Assembly: GCF_001561995.1 (NCBI RefSeq)
Contig: NZ_LLWC01000036.1
Coordinates: forward strand, 186,001 to 250,000
Direction of reading: 5' to 3'
DNA length: 64,000 nucleotides
Source: Polycladidibacter hongkongensis
GTDB lineage: Bacteria > Pseudomonadota > Alphaproteobacteria > Rhizobiales > Stappiaceae
Numbering within the stretch: position 1 is the stretch's first letter; each line of letters opens with the position of its first letter. The notes beneath the pieces were generated by a model. The model was not told the origin of the DNA. It saw nothing but the letters and a program-made list of their open reading frames with translations, and did not search any database. This document shows, piece after piece, positions 8,959-17,962 of this stretch. Made by a program: the position numbers and the translations under genes.

Positions 8959-10248
8959 TTAGCCGCTCACACCCGAGTTTGCCGGTTGCCCAACTGGTAC
9001 ATGCCGCTCTGCAATGGGCCAGTGAACGATCGCAGCAAGAACGCCTAGCGCGATGCCTGCCCACCATAGCAGCAAATAAGAACCGGTTTGCGCATAGATC
9101 ACACCGCCGAGCCAAACCCCAAGAAACGAGCCAATCTGGTGGGACAGGAAGACAAGACCGAATAAAGTACCCATGTATTTTGGTCCAAACATCACGGCGA
9201 CAAGGCCGGATGTTGGCGGCACCGTAGAGAGCCAGAGCAACCCCATAGTGCCTGCAAAAAGCAGCACAGATGTTGGCGAAACCGGCATCGATATGAACGC
9301 TAGAATAGCAAGGGCACGAGCAAAATAGATGAAGGAGAGCACGTAGGGCTTTGGATAGTGCGAGGAGCAATACCCGGAGACCAGCGAACCCACAATGTTA
9401 CACAGACCTATTAAGGCGAGCGCCCATGCGCCCAGTGCCGGATCCATACCCAGATCAGCCAGATAAGGCGGCAGGTGCACTGTAATAAACGCGACATGAA
9501 AACCGCAGACGAAAAACCCAGCGACGAGCAATTGGTAGCTGCGTGTTTTAAAAGCGGTGGCAAGCGTTTGTTTTAGGTCGATTGGTTGAACGCCCGCGGC
9601 CCGGGCGGTTTCCTCGGCCTTGGCAGCTGCAGTTTTATGCGCGGCTGTCGGATTGCCTATAAGAGCCATAACCAGCGCCAGCAAAGGAATCACACAAGTG
9701 ATGGCGGCCAGCACCCACAAGCTTGGTTGCCAGCCGATATTGGAGATCAGGCCTTGACCAAGTGGGGCAAACAGGAACTGGCCAAAAGAGCCGGCAGCTG
9801 TTCCAAGGCCGAAAGCCAAACCTTGACGGTGCGCAGGTACTGTTTTTGCAAAGGCGGCGAGCACGAGTGTAAAGGACGAAAAGGCAATACCAAGGCCAAT
9901 AAGCACACCAGCGGTTAGGTGCAGCAGCAGCGGCGTGCCGCTCATACTCATCAAATAGAGCCCGATGGCATATAGTACACCGCCACAAGCGATGGTTTTG
10001 CCACTACCCAGCTTATCCGCAGCGGCACCGGCAAAGGGTTGTGCGAGCCCCCAAACAAGATTCTGGATCGCCAATGCGAGTGCAAAGACATCTCGGCTCC
10101 ATTGGTGAGCATCACTCATTGGCGTCAGAAACAAGCCAAGCGACGCCCTTGGGCCAAACGAAAGCAAAGAAACCAAGCTGCCACACACAAGAGCAAGTGC
10201 GAGCGTTGAACCGCTAAGCAGCGGCGGGAGCTTTAAAGTTGAGGACAT
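8959..10248 (-). CDS. Major facilitator superfamily transporter
   Basis: A 429-residue inner-membrane protein with about 12 hydrophobic helices, GPRASLGLFLTPMS after helix 1 and a loop between helices 2 and 3 (GAAADKLGSGK) of MFS type; it resembles the oxalate/formate antiporter-like group. The frame opens at 10386, but the ATG at 10248 with AGGAA upstream begins a normal MFS N-terminus. Substrate unknown. It is divergent from nadA, and 223 bases separate its stop from acuI. Confidence 0.8.
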   Translation of the reverse strand: MSSTLKLPPLLSGSTLALALVCGSLVSLLSFGPRASLGLFLTPMSDAHQWSRDVFALALAIQNLVWGLAQPFAGAAADKLGSGKTIACGGVLYAIGLYLMSMSGTPLLLHLTAGVLIGLGIAFSSFTLVLAAFAKTVPAHRQGLAFGLGTAAGSFGQFLFAPLGQGLISNIGWQPSLWVLAAITCVIPLLALVMALIGNPTAAHKTAAAKAEETARAAGVQPIDLKQTLATAFKTRSYQLLVAGFFVCGFHVAFITVHLPPYLADLGMDPALGAWALALIGLCNIVGSLVSGYCSSHYPKPYVLSFIYFARALAILAFISMPVSPTSVLLFAGTMGLLWLSTVPPTSGLVAVMFGPKYMGTLFGLVFLSHQIGSFLGVWLGGVIYAQTGSYLLLWWAGIALGVLAAIVHWPIAERHVPVGQPANSGVSG

Positions 10249-10601
10249 GGAAATTCCTAGCACGACATTGCGGCACCTATTGAAAATGCGCAACTTTTTT
10301 GATGTTTCACTTAGCAATTGAGTTACTTGCCCTATTTCTCTGCTCAGTACAACGTATATTTGCTTAGCTTTTCGTTTGAATAACACGCGGTGCAGTTTGG
10401 TCGATCTAGAGCGTATACCTGCAGAATGTTGTATTGTGGTTTTTGCAAAGGGCCATTTCCAAAACCATTGGGTCCCTAATGACTTGAGTTGCGATACTTG
10501 CCCGTTGCATTGATATGTACAAAACCAGAGCGCCGCTCATGACGCTGGAATATCGCAGGGATGCGCGTTTTTTCTTGTGCAAGTGCGGCGCATCGCCTAT
10601 A
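10249..10601. other. divergent intergenic region, MFS gene / nadA
   Basis: No convincing gene. An in-frame extension upstream of nadA exists but has a weak composition and crosses both operator palindromes, so it is taken as leader rather than coding. The promoter for the MFS gene should lie at its left end. Confidence 0.4.
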
Positions 10602-10620
10602 TATGCTGAAAATGAGTATA
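10602..10620 (+). promoter_or_regulatory. NadQ-type operator 1 before nadA
   Basis: The imperfect palindrome TATGCTGAAAATGAGTATA has the core CTGA-AAA-TGAG and TAT/ATA outer arms. It repeats in very similar form 76 bases downstream. Together they fit the NadQ operator expected before nadABC in Rhizobiales. Confidence 0.6.
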
Positions 10621-10677
10621 AGGGTGTGTACGCATCGGGCCCACTTTATTGGCTGGGCCTTTGTTTTGGCCCTCCTT

Positions 10678-10696
10678 TTACTCAAAATGAGCATAA
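10678..10696 (+). promoter_or_regulatory. NadQ-type operator 2 before nadA
   Basis: TTACTCAAAATGAGCATAA contains the perfect palindromic core CTCA-AAA-TGAG, 29 bases before the nadA ATG. The core differs from operator 1 by one base. Its place close to the ribosome site suggests repression when occupied. Confidence 0.65.
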
Positions 10697-10724
10697 AGCC
10701 ACCTACCTCCCGGGGGAACGCCAC

Positions 10725-11816
10725 ATGACCGCACCTGCCAACAGTGCTGTTGCAGCAGAAATCTCATTACCAACCTCAACAGGCCTTTCAGCTCTGGAGC
10801 GGTTTGGCGCATTGCCCCGCCCACAGTTGCAATACACTGCTGAGGTGGCGGAAGCGACAGCGCCTGTCTATGAAAAGCTCAAGGATTTCATTCCAGAAAT
10901 CGAATGGGCCGTGCTGGCGCCGTATGTGTTTGAGATCAACCGGCTGAAGAAAGAACGTAACGCAGTCATTCTGGCGCATAACTATATGACACCGGATATC
11001 TTTCACGGGGTGGCAGATATTGTTGGCGATAGTTTGCAGCTGGCGAAAGAAGCGGCGAGTGCCGAGGCTGAGGTGATCATCCAATGTGGTGTGCACTTTA
11101 TGGCGGAGACCTCGAAGATTCTGTCTCCAGAGAAAACTGTACTTATTCCGGATATGGAGGCTGGCTGTTCGCTGGCTGAATCGATCACTGGTGCGGATGT
11201 GCGCCGCTTGCGTGAAGAAAATCCGGGCGTGCCGATTATCACCTATGTAAACACCTCGGCCGATGTGAAAGCCGAATGTGATATTTGCTGTACTTCTTCC
11301 AATGCGGTGCAGGTGGTTGAGGCGATGGGCACAGACAAGGTGTTGCTGGTGCCGGATCAGTATCTGGCAGGCAATGTGGCAAACCAGACGGATGTTGAGG
11401 TGCTTACCTACGCGGGCTCTTGCGAAGTGCATGAGCAATTTACCGCCGAAGAGCTGCGCGAATACCGCGAGATCGAGCCAGAGGCAAAGATCATTGCGCA
11501 CCCGGAGTGCCCACCCTCTGTGGTTGCCGAAGCTGATTTTGCCGGCTCCACTTCCCATATGATTGATTGGGTTAAACGGGAAAAGCCGAAAAAGGCCATG
11601 CTGATTACCGAATGTTCCATGGCCTCGAACATCGCCTCGGAAACGCCCGAGGTTGAATATGTGAAGCCGTGTAACCTGTGCCCGCATATGAAGCGCATAA
11701 CCCTTGAAAAAATTCTCGATTGTCTGCTTGAAATGAAAGGGGAGGTATTCGTGGATGAAGACGTCGCCGCCCGTGCGCGATTGTCTGTTGAACGAATGAT
11801 TAACCTGAAAAACTAA
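10725..11816 (+). CDS. nadA: Quinolinate synthase NadA
   Basis: This 363-residue Fe-S enzyme condenses iminoaspartate with dihydroxyacetone phosphate to quinolinate, second step of de novo NAD synthesis. Three ligand cysteines are visible: IIQCGVHFM (about 121), CDICCTSSN (about 187) and CNLCPHM (about 319). The family segments [11 protein letters not shown] and VGDSLQLA are present. The frame opens at 10515, but the ATG at 10725 with GGGGGAA upstream and after the two operators is preferred. A terminator-like hairpin follows its stop. Confidence 0.95.
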   Translation: MTAPANSAVAAEISLPTSTGLSALERFGALPRPQLQYTAEVAEATAPVYEKLKDFIPEIEWAVLAPYVFEINRLKKERNAVILAHNYMTPDIFHGVADIVGDSLQLAKEAASAEAEVIIQCGVHFMAETSKILSPEKTVLIPDMEAGCSLAESITGADVRRLREENPGVPIITYVNTSADVKAECDICCTSSNAVQVVEAMGTDKVLLVPDQYLAGNVANQTDVEVLTYAGSCEVHEQFTAEELREYREIEPEAKIIAHPECPPSVVAEADFAGSTSHMIDWVKREKPKKAMLITECSMASNIASETPEVEYVKPCNLCPHMKRITLEKILDCLLEMKGEVFVDEDVAARARLSVERMINLKN

Positions 11817-11823
11817 GCCTCTT

Positions 11824-11860
11824 CCCGCAGTAGCATCTGATGCGACTGCGGGTTTTCTTT
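11824..11860 (+). terminator. rho-independent terminator after nadA
   Basis: CCCGCAGTAGCAT pairs with ATGCGACTGCGGG (one A-G mismatch) around a 3-base loop, followed by TTTTCTTT. It suggests nadA can be transcribed apart from nadBC, or that read-through is partial. Confidence 0.8.
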
Positions 11861-12003
11861 GGGCAGGGCCGCCGATGCCTTAACCCTGCGCGGCAATCTG
11901 CCTTGCTAGCGAGATATTCTTACGGTGCTCCTCTGGCTTGCCCTTGCCTGCTTTGCTATAAGCGGGCGCAACTCACATCGCTATTAGCTTCAAGTATTCT
12001 ACC

Positions 12004-13641
12004 ATGACCACACATGCTTCTTTGCTTGCCCCTGCTGTTGCGCTGAACGGCGTTGACGATGTTGTCATTGTCGGCGGCGGGCTCGCCGGTTTGTTTTGCG
12101 CGCTGAAACTCGCACCACGGCCCGTGACAATTGTCACCAATGCGCCTATTGGCGATGGCGCGTCTTCTGCTTGGGCGCAAGGCGGCATTGCCGCTGCTGT
12201 CGCCGAGGGCGATTCTTGTGACAAGCACACGCAAGACACGTTGGCGGCAGGCGATGGCATTTGCGAGGCCAGCATAGTGCGCGGCATGACCGGCGAGGCA
12301 GCCGAGCGGATCACTGATTTGCTTAGCTATGGTGTTCCTTTTGACAAGGATCTGGCCGGCAAGCTGGAGCTTTCGCGCGAGGCAGCGCACAGCGAAAACC
12401 GTGTGGTGCGGGTCCGCGGGGATATGGCGGGCGCGGCGATTATGGCGGCTCTGCTTGAGGCTGCGCGCAACACCGCGAGCATCCGGGTGATTGAGGGTTA
12501 CAGCGCCTGCCAGTTGCTCAGCGAGGGGCGCTATGTCACCGGGATCACCGCAAGGCGGCGCGGCGGAACGCAGATGATTACCATTCCTGCAAAGGCCGTT
12601 GTCCTCGCCTCTGGCGGTGTGGGGCATCTTTATGGCACCACAACCAATCCCAATGAAGCCAATGGCCACGGACTGGCCATGGCGGCGCGTGCCGGGGCGC
12701 TCATTGCCGATGCGGAGTTTGTGCAGTTTCACCCAACAGCGCTTGATGTGGGGCTGGATCCTGCGCCACTTGCCAGCGAGGCGCTGCGCGGTGAGGGCGC
12801 GGTGCTGGTGCGGGCCGATGGCAACCGCCTGATGGAGGGGGTTGATCCCCTGCTTGATCTTGCGCCGCGTGATGTTGTTGCACGGGCGATCCACCGCGAG
12901 ATCGCAGCCGGGGGCACAGCCTTTCTTGATTGCCGCAGGGCGATTGGCGCAGACATGGAAAGCCGTTTCCCAACCGTGTATGCTGCTGCGCAGAAGGCAG
13001 GCCTTGACGCGGCTTCAGCGCTGCTACCGGTGGCTCCGGCGGCGCATTATCACATGGGTGGTATCATGAGTGATGCCAGCGGTCGCACATCCGTTGATGG
13101 TCTGTGGGCGGCCGGGGAAGTGGCTGGCACCGGAGCGCATGGGGCAAACCGGCTGGCCTCCAACTCCTTGCTTGAGGCGGTGGTTTTTGCCGCACGCATT
13201 GCAGAGGACATTCAAGGTTTGATGCCGCACCACCGCGTGCACCACTGGGCAGAGATCAGCGATCATCAAGACATTGCCTCGAAGCGTAACGTGCGTGAGC
13301 GCTCGGTTGTGGCGCTGATCCGCCGGACTATGAGCCAGTATGTGGGCGTGGAACGCAGCGAGGAAGGCTTGCAAGCCGCGCTTGCCCTCTTACAAGAGGC
13401 GGAGCAATATTGCCGCCGCGATACGATCTTCAATATGGTGCAGGCAGCCAAGCTGATTGCAGGCTCTGCGTTGCTGCGCAAGGAAAGCCGCGGCGGCCAT
13501 TTCCGCACGGATTATCAAGAAAAATCGCAGGACTATGCCAAGCGCTCCTTCGTTAAGCTGACGCAGATTGATGAACTTGCCAAGGCTGCACAAGAAAGTG
13601 CGGCAGGTAAGGCGGCCGTTCAAGCCATGGAGCTTTCATGA
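12004..13641 (+). CDS. nadB: L-aspartate oxidase NadB
   Basis: A 545-residue FAD enzyme that oxidises L-aspartate to iminoaspartate, first step of NAD synthesis. It has the dinucleotide-binding VVIVGGGLAGLFCALKL near residues 20-36, SSAWAQGGIAA, and the later AAHYHMGGI and RLASNSLLEA segments of the succinate dehydrogenase/fumarate reductase flavoprotein family. Its stop overlaps the nadC start by four bases (ATGA), so the two are translationally coupled. No NadQ-type palindrome lies just before it. Confidence 0.95.
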   Translation: MTTHASLLAPAVALNGVDDVVIVGGGLAGLFCALKLAPRPVTIVTNAPIGDGASSAWAQGGIAAAVAEGDSCDKHTQDTLAAGDGICEASIVRGMTGEAAERITDLLSYGVPFDKDLAGKLELSREAAHSENRVVRVRGDMAGAAIMAALLEAARNTASIRVIEGYSACQLLSEGRYVTGITARRRGGTQMITIPAKAVVLASGGVGHLYGTTTNPNEANGHGLAMAARAGALIADAEFVQFHPTALDVGLDPAPLASEALRGEGAVLVRADGNRLMEGVDPLLDLAPRDVVARAIHREIAAGGTAFLDCRRAIGADMESRFPTVYAAAQKAGLDAASALLPVAPAAHYHMGGIMSDASGRTSVDGLWAAGEVAGTGAHGANRLASNSLLEAVVFAARIAEDIQGLMPHHRVHHWAEISDHQDIASKRNVRERSVVALIRRTMSQYVGVERSEEGLQAALALLQEAEQYCRRDTIFNMVQAAKLIAGSALLRKESRGGHFRTDYQEKSQDYAKRSFVKLTQIDELAKAAQESAAGKAAVQAMELS

Positions 13642-14522
13642 GCACTCAAGAGAATAACAGCGCAGCCTTCTTGCCAGAACTGCCCCAATTGATGGTGGAG
13701 GAAGCAGTCAAGGCGGCTTTGCTGGAAGATTTTGGCCGAGCTGGTGATATCACCTCTCAGGCAACGATTCCGGCAGAGGCAAGCGCAAACGCGCAGATTG
13801 TCTCCCGCCAACATGGCATTTTGGCCGGATCAGCCCTCGCCGATGCCGCTTTTCGTCTTGCGCATGCTGGCCTTGCCGTTACTTGGCACAAGCAAGACGG
13901 GCAGGCACTTGCGCCAGGTGATGTTGCTGCCACCATTCAAGGACCCGCGCGGGGTTTGCTTGCCGGAGAGCGCGTGGCACTCAATTTCCTTGGTCATCTT
14001 TCCGGTATTGCCAGTGCAACACAGAAGTTTGCCGCCAAAATAGCCCACACCAAATGCAATGTGGTTTGCACGCGCAAAACCACACCGGGGCTGCGCGCTT
14101 TTGAGAAGTATGCTGTGCGCTGTGGTGGTGGTGCCTCGCACCGCTTCGGGCTGGATGATGCGATCTTAATTAAGGATAATCACATTGCAGTTGCAGGCGG
14201 CGTGGCTATCGCGATCGAGCGGGCGCGTGCTTTTGCAGGGCATCTGGTAAAAATCGAGGTGGAGGTTGACACTCTGGAGCAGCTTCACGAAGCCCTTAGC
14301 GCCAAGCCGGATGTGGTGATGCTCGACAATATGGGACCTGAACTTCTACGTGAAGCTGTGCAAATCACCCAAGGTCGCGCGCTGCTGGAAGCATCAGGCG
14401 GTATTACGCTGGAAAGTGTGGGCGCAATCGCGCAAAGCGGCGTGGATGTGGTCTCGACCGGCTGGTTAACTCACTCCGCGCCAGTGCTTGATCTGGGCCT
14501 CGACATCCATATTAACACCTAA
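13638..14522 (+). CDS. nadC: Nicotinate-nucleotide pyrophosphorylase (carboxylating) NadC
   Basis: A 294-residue enzyme converting quinolinate and PRPP to nicotinate mononucleotide with loss of CO2. The signature segments TRKTTPGLRAFEKYAV, GGGASHRFGLDD and IKDNHI are all present, as is VEVDTLEQ. It overlaps nadB by four bases and completes the nadA-nadB-nadC set. A strong hairpin follows within 30 bases. Confidence 0.95.
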   Translation: MSTQENNSAAFLPELPQLMVEEAVKAALLEDFGRAGDITSQATIPAEASANAQIVSRQHGILAGSALADAAFRLAHAGLAVTWHKQDGQALAPGDVAATIQGPARGLLAGERVALNFLGHLSGIASATQKFAAKIAHTKCNVVCTRKTTPGLRAFEKYAVRCGGGASHRFGLDDAILIKDNHIAVAGGVAIAIERARAFAGHLVKIEVEVDTLEQLHEALSAKPDVVMLDNMGPELLREAVQITQGRALLEASGGITLESVGAIAQSGVDVVSTGWLTHSAPVLDLGLDIHINT

Positions 14523-14551
14523 ACCGCTCCCAATAGCCCAAGGAATAAAGA

Positions 14552-14594
14552 AAAGGCGGCAGGCTCGTGAAGAGCCGCCGCCTTTGCCGTTTCT
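14552..14594. terminator. bidirectional terminator between nadC and ETF-QO
   Basis: AAAGGCGGC-A-GGCTC pairs with GAGCC-GCCGCCTTT around GTGAA, one bulged base. A short T-rich tail (TTTCT) follows further down on the plus strand. Confidence 0.65.
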
Positions 14595-14642
14595 ATCTGC
14601 CGGCCACGGGCCGTCTTCGGTCCGGGCCTTGGCGCAAAATGT

Positions 14643-14668
14643 AAAGGCGAGGCAATTGGCTCGCCTTT
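14643..14668 (-). terminator. probable terminator of ETF-QO gene
   Basis: AAAGGCGAG (14643-14651) pairs with CTCGCCTTT (14660-14668), 8-base loop, 27 bases past the ETF-QO stop. On the minus strand it is followed by a short T-rich stretch. Confidence 0.5.
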
Positions 14669-14694
14669 GCCGCTGGCTACTGAGCTGGCCGCGA

Positions 14695-16374
14695 CTACAT
14701 ATTGGGATAGTTGGGGCCGCCCTGCCCCTCCGGCACTGTCCATGTAATATTCCCGTTGGGGTCTTTGATGTCACAAGTCTTACAGTGCACGCAGTTTTGT
14801 GCATTGATCTGGAAGCGCGGCTCGGCGCCCTCTTCCGCCACCCATTCATAAACACCGGCAGGGCAATAGCGGGCGGATGGCCCAGCGAATTCATCAAGTT
14901 CGGAAAGTTTCTGCTGGGCTTCATCACGCAAGCGCAAGTGAATTGGCTGATCTTCCTCATGATTGGTGCTCGATAAGAACACCGAGGAGAGCCGGTCAAA
15001 GGAAATCTTGCCATCAGGCTTGGGATAGTCAATCGCTTTACAGGCTTTAGCAGGCAGCAAGCTGGCAGCATCGGTCTTGGTGTGATGCAAGGTGCCAAAC
15101 AGCGACTTGCCGACGAGCTCTTGGCACCACATATCAAATCCGCCGAGCATCATACCAAGGTAATTACCAAAGCGGCTGAGCAGCGGTTTAACGTTACGAA
15201 CACGCTTCAGATCAGCACCGATTTCACTCGCGCGCAACTCGCTGTCATAGCTGTCCAGCTGGGTATTCTGCGCTCCCTGTGCCAAGGCTTCTGCAACCTT
15301 TTCAGCCGCCAGCATGCCCGAGAGCACGGCGTTGTGCGATCCTTTGATCCGCGGTAAGTTCACAAGGCCAGCGGAGCAGCCCATCAGCAACCCGCCAGGA
15401 AAGGCTAGGCGCGGCAAGGACTGAAAGCCCCCCTCTGAAATTGCACGGGCGCCATAGGCAATACGCTTGCCGCCTGCAAACACCTCGCTAATGGCTGGAT
15501 GATGCTTGAAACGCTGGAACTCTTCAAAAGGTGAGAGGTAGGGATTTTGGTAGTTAAGGTGGACCACGAAGCCAACGGCCACCTGGTTGTTTTCCAGGTG
15601 ATACAGGAACGAGCCGCCACCGGTTTTGCTATCAAGCGGCCAACCAAGGGTGTGCTGCACAAGGCCTTGCTGATGCTTTTCCGGAGCGACTTCCCAGAGC
15701 TCTTTAATGCCGATCCCAAATTTAGCAGGGTCGCTATCCCGGTCCAGATCAAACTGTTCGATGAGCTGTTTTGCGAGCGAGCCGCGCACCCCTTCACCAA
15801 TGAGGGTGTATTTGCCCAACAGCTCCATACCGCGCATATAGGTGTCTTTGGGCTGTCCATCACGGCCCACACCCATATCGCCTGTTGCCACGCCGCGCAC
15901 ACGGCCCTCATCATCATAAAGCACCTCAGCCGCAGCAAAACCGGGATAAATCTCAACTCCCATGGCCTCTGCTTTTTCGGCAAGCCAGCGGCACACATTG
16001 CCAAGGGAGACAATGTAGTTTCCGTGGTTACCCATGAGCTTTGGCATGGTGAAATTGGGGATGCGGGCTGCGCCCGCGGGGCCAAGCAGCAGAAACTTGT
16101 CGACAGTCACTTTGGTTTTGATCGGGGCGCTATCATCGTCGCGCCAGTCTGGCAGCAGCTTGTCTAGCCCGACCGGGTCGATCACCGCACCAGAGAGAAT
16201 ATGCGCGCCAACCTCCGAGCCTTTTTCCAAGACGACGACGGAGATATCCTCGCCGTTTTGCTGCGCGATTTGCTTGAGGCGAATGGCTGCCGATAGTCCA
16301 GCAGGTCCAGCCCCCACAATGACCACATCAAATTCCATGGATTCGCGTGGTGGCAACTCCTGCTGCTCTTGCAT
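14695..16374 (-). CDS. Electron transfer flavoprotein-ubiquinone oxidoreductase
   Basis: A 559-residue membrane-associated FAD and 4Fe-4S enzyme passing electrons from ETF, reduced by acyl-CoA and branched-chain dehydrogenases, to ubiquinone. It shows VVIVGAGPAGLSAAIRL near the N-terminus, the EVGAHILSGAV segment, and the C-terminal cluster ligands CPAGVYEW and CVHCKTC followed by IKDPNGNITW. The ATG at 16374 with GAGAGAGG upstream is preferred over the earlier start at 16476. A LiuR-type palindrome lies about 140 bases upstream. Confidence 0.93.
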   Translation of the reverse strand: MQEQQELPPRESMEFDVVIVGAGPAGLSAAIRLKQIAQQNGEDISVVVLEKGSEVGAHILSGAVIDPVGLDKLLPDWRDDDSAPIKTKVTVDKFLLLGPAGAARIPNFTMPKLMGNHGNYIVSLGNVCRWLAEKAEAMGVEIYPGFAAAEVLYDDEGRVRGVATGDMGVGRDGQPKDTYMRGMELLGKYTLIGEGVRGSLAKQLIEQFDLDRDSDPAKFGIGIKELWEVAPEKHQQGLVQHTLGWPLDSKTGGGSFLYHLENNQVAVGFVVHLNYQNPYLSPFEEFQRFKHHPAISEVFAGGKRIAYGARAISEGGFQSLPRLAFPGGLLMGCSAGLVNLPRIKGSHNAVLSGMLAAEKVAEALAQGAQNTQLDSYDSELRASEIGADLKRVRNVKPLLSRFGNYLGMMLGGFDMWCQELVGKSLFGTLHHTKTDAASLLPAKACKAIDYPKPDGKISFDRLSSVFLSSTNHEEDQPIHLRLRDEAQQKLSELDEFAGPSARYCPAGVYEWVAEEGAEPRFQINAQNCVHCKTCDIKDPNGNITWTVPEGQGGPNYPNM

Positions 16375-16787
16375 TCCTCTCTCCCTTGTCAACTGTTGGC
16401 GATGGGTGTCGCCCGGCTTGGCTGCTTTGTGAGGGACCATGGGGCAAGGTCGCGTCACGCCCCAGTGGCTTGCCACTCAAACAGCACATATGTCATTCAC
16501 CATGATAAAATGACGTTTACGTTAACGTCAATAGATCAATGGACGCAGTTGCATGAGATTGACCAGCGCGTCGCTTGAACAGGCCCATGCTGCTTTGATT
16601 TCAGATAGATGTGTAATCGAGCCATCCAGTTGGTGCAATGCGTTAAAGGGCCAATTTCGCCCACCGCGTGCATATGCCTCTGGTGCGCACCGCCCATTCC
16701 CAGCTGCTTGTGAATAGTGTTAGGGCTTGATGGTTTTGGCGCTGTTGCTGTTTGCCGCGGCTGGCTAAAGCGTGTAGCTTGGCGGCT
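16375..16787. other. divergent intergenic region, ETF-QO / uracil-DNA glycosylase
   Basis: No gene is seen. It holds the LiuR-type palindrome at 16516-16531 and should contain promoters for both flanking genes. Confidence 0.4.
16516..16531. promoter_or_regulatory. putative LiuR-type operator
   Basis: TTTACGTTAACGTCAA is a near-perfect palindrome around ACGTTAACGT, with an additional TGACG half just left of it. It fits the known pattern of the MerR-family regulator LiuR of branched-chain amino acid breakdown, whose regulon often includes ETF and ETF-QO genes. Confidence 0.55.
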
Positions 16788-17771
16788 ATGAGAGAGACTG
16801 TTGCCGTTGATCCAAGCTATTTGCCTGCTCTGGAAGCTTATTTCGAGTTTCTAGAGGCCTCTGGCGTGGATTGCCTATTGGATGAAGAGCCAGTTTACCG
16901 GTTTACCGCGCAGCAGGTTGCTGCGGCGACACCCCAACCGGTTCGCGCCCTTGCCGACCTGCCCGAGGCGACAGGCCAAAGCCAAGCTCAGCCACAGGGC
17001 AAGCTCAGCAAACCGCTCATTCCACCGGATTTTTGTGAGGTTACAGCCGCCTCAAAGGAAAAAACCCGCTCGCTGCTCGCCTCGCAAAAAGCAACGCATG
17101 AGGCGCAAGGTCTACAACCTGCCTCTGCCAATGCCGCCGTGCTCCCTGACGCGCAAGCAATCAACGCAGCACGCGAGGCGGCCGCGAAGGCTCAGTCTCT
17201 GGATGAACTGCGCCGGTTGCTACAAGCTTTTGATGGCTGCAACCTGAAACGGACCGCAAAGCAGCTGGTGTTCGGGGATGGTTCGTCCAAAGCGCCCGTG
17301 ATGATGATCGGCGAAGCGCCGGGCAAAGAAGAAGATCACCACGGCGTGCCGTTTGTTGGGCCTTCGGGCAGATTGCTGGACACGATGCTGGAAGCGGCGG
17401 GGCTTGACCGGTCGGTTTGCTACATTGCCAATGTGGTGCCTTGGCGCCCGCCGGGAAACCGCACGCCAACCCCGCAAGAAACCGAGATTTGTCGTCCTTT
17501 TATCCAGCGTCAGATCGAACTGCTTAACCCGCAAATCGTGGTATTCTTAGGCGCCGCCTCCGCGGCGGCACTTACCGGTAGCCGTGAAGGGATCCGCCGA
17601 ATGCGCGGCAAATGGATGAGCTATGGCACCGGTGCAGAGGCCCGGCCCGCGCTGGCGACTTATCATCCCGCCTATTTGCTGCGTACGCCCGCAGAAAAGC
17701 GGCTGGCTTGGCGCGATATTCTTAGCATCAAGGCGAAACTCTATGACTTGGGATGGCGGCCGCCCGAATAA
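16788..17771 (+). CDS. Uracil-DNA glycosylase, family 4-like, lacking usual Fe-S cysteines
   Basis: A protein of about 327 residues that removes uracil from DNA. The catalytic half has GEAPGKEED at about residues 176-184, PFVGPSGRLLD, and HPAYLLR at about 293-299. Classical family 4 enzymes bind a 4Fe-4S cluster through C-X2-C, KCRPP and a later cysteine; here the first pair reads FDGC and the third reads PWRPP, so two ligands are gone. The first 140 residues are a variable, proline- and alanine-rich extension. The start is the ATG at 16788; its ribosome site is weak, and an ATG at 16752 is possible. Confidence 0.82.
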   Translation: MRETVAVDPSYLPALEAYFEFLEASGVDCLLDEEPVYRFTAQQVAAATPQPVRALADLPEATGQSQAQPQGKLSKPLIPPDFCEVTAASKEKTRSLLASQKATHEAQGLQPASANAAVLPDAQAINAAREAAAKAQSLDELRRLLQAFDGCNLKRTAKQLVFGDGSSKAPVMMIGEAPGKEEDHHGVPFVGPSGRLLDTMLEAAGLDRSVCYIANVVPWRPPGNRTPTPQETEICRPFIQRQIELLNPQIVVFLGAASAAALTGSREGIRRMRGKWMSYGTGAEARPALATYHPAYLLRTPAEKRLAWRDILSIKAKLYDLGWRPPE

Positions 17772-17962
17772 ATCGCCGTATTCGTTAAGCTCTTTTTACG
17801 CTGTTGGGATGTTTGCCAAAAAAGCATCGCTTAACCAAAACCGAATGGTGACGCAAAAGTTACCCTGCGGCCCTTTGTATTGGGTAGAAGCCTACCTATA
17901 TGATTGACTGAATAGTTGTTTTTTCGGAGCCCTCGGGCACCGCTTACGTTTTGAGGTTTGCA

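Noticed and set aside
10515-10724. 70-codon N-terminal extension of NadA
   Set aside because: It crosses both operator palindromes and lacks family similarity; the ATG at 10725 has a good ribosome site.
11956-12894. 312-codon minus-strand frame opposite nadB
   Set aside because: Arginine- and histidine-rich antisense shadow of a well-supported gene.
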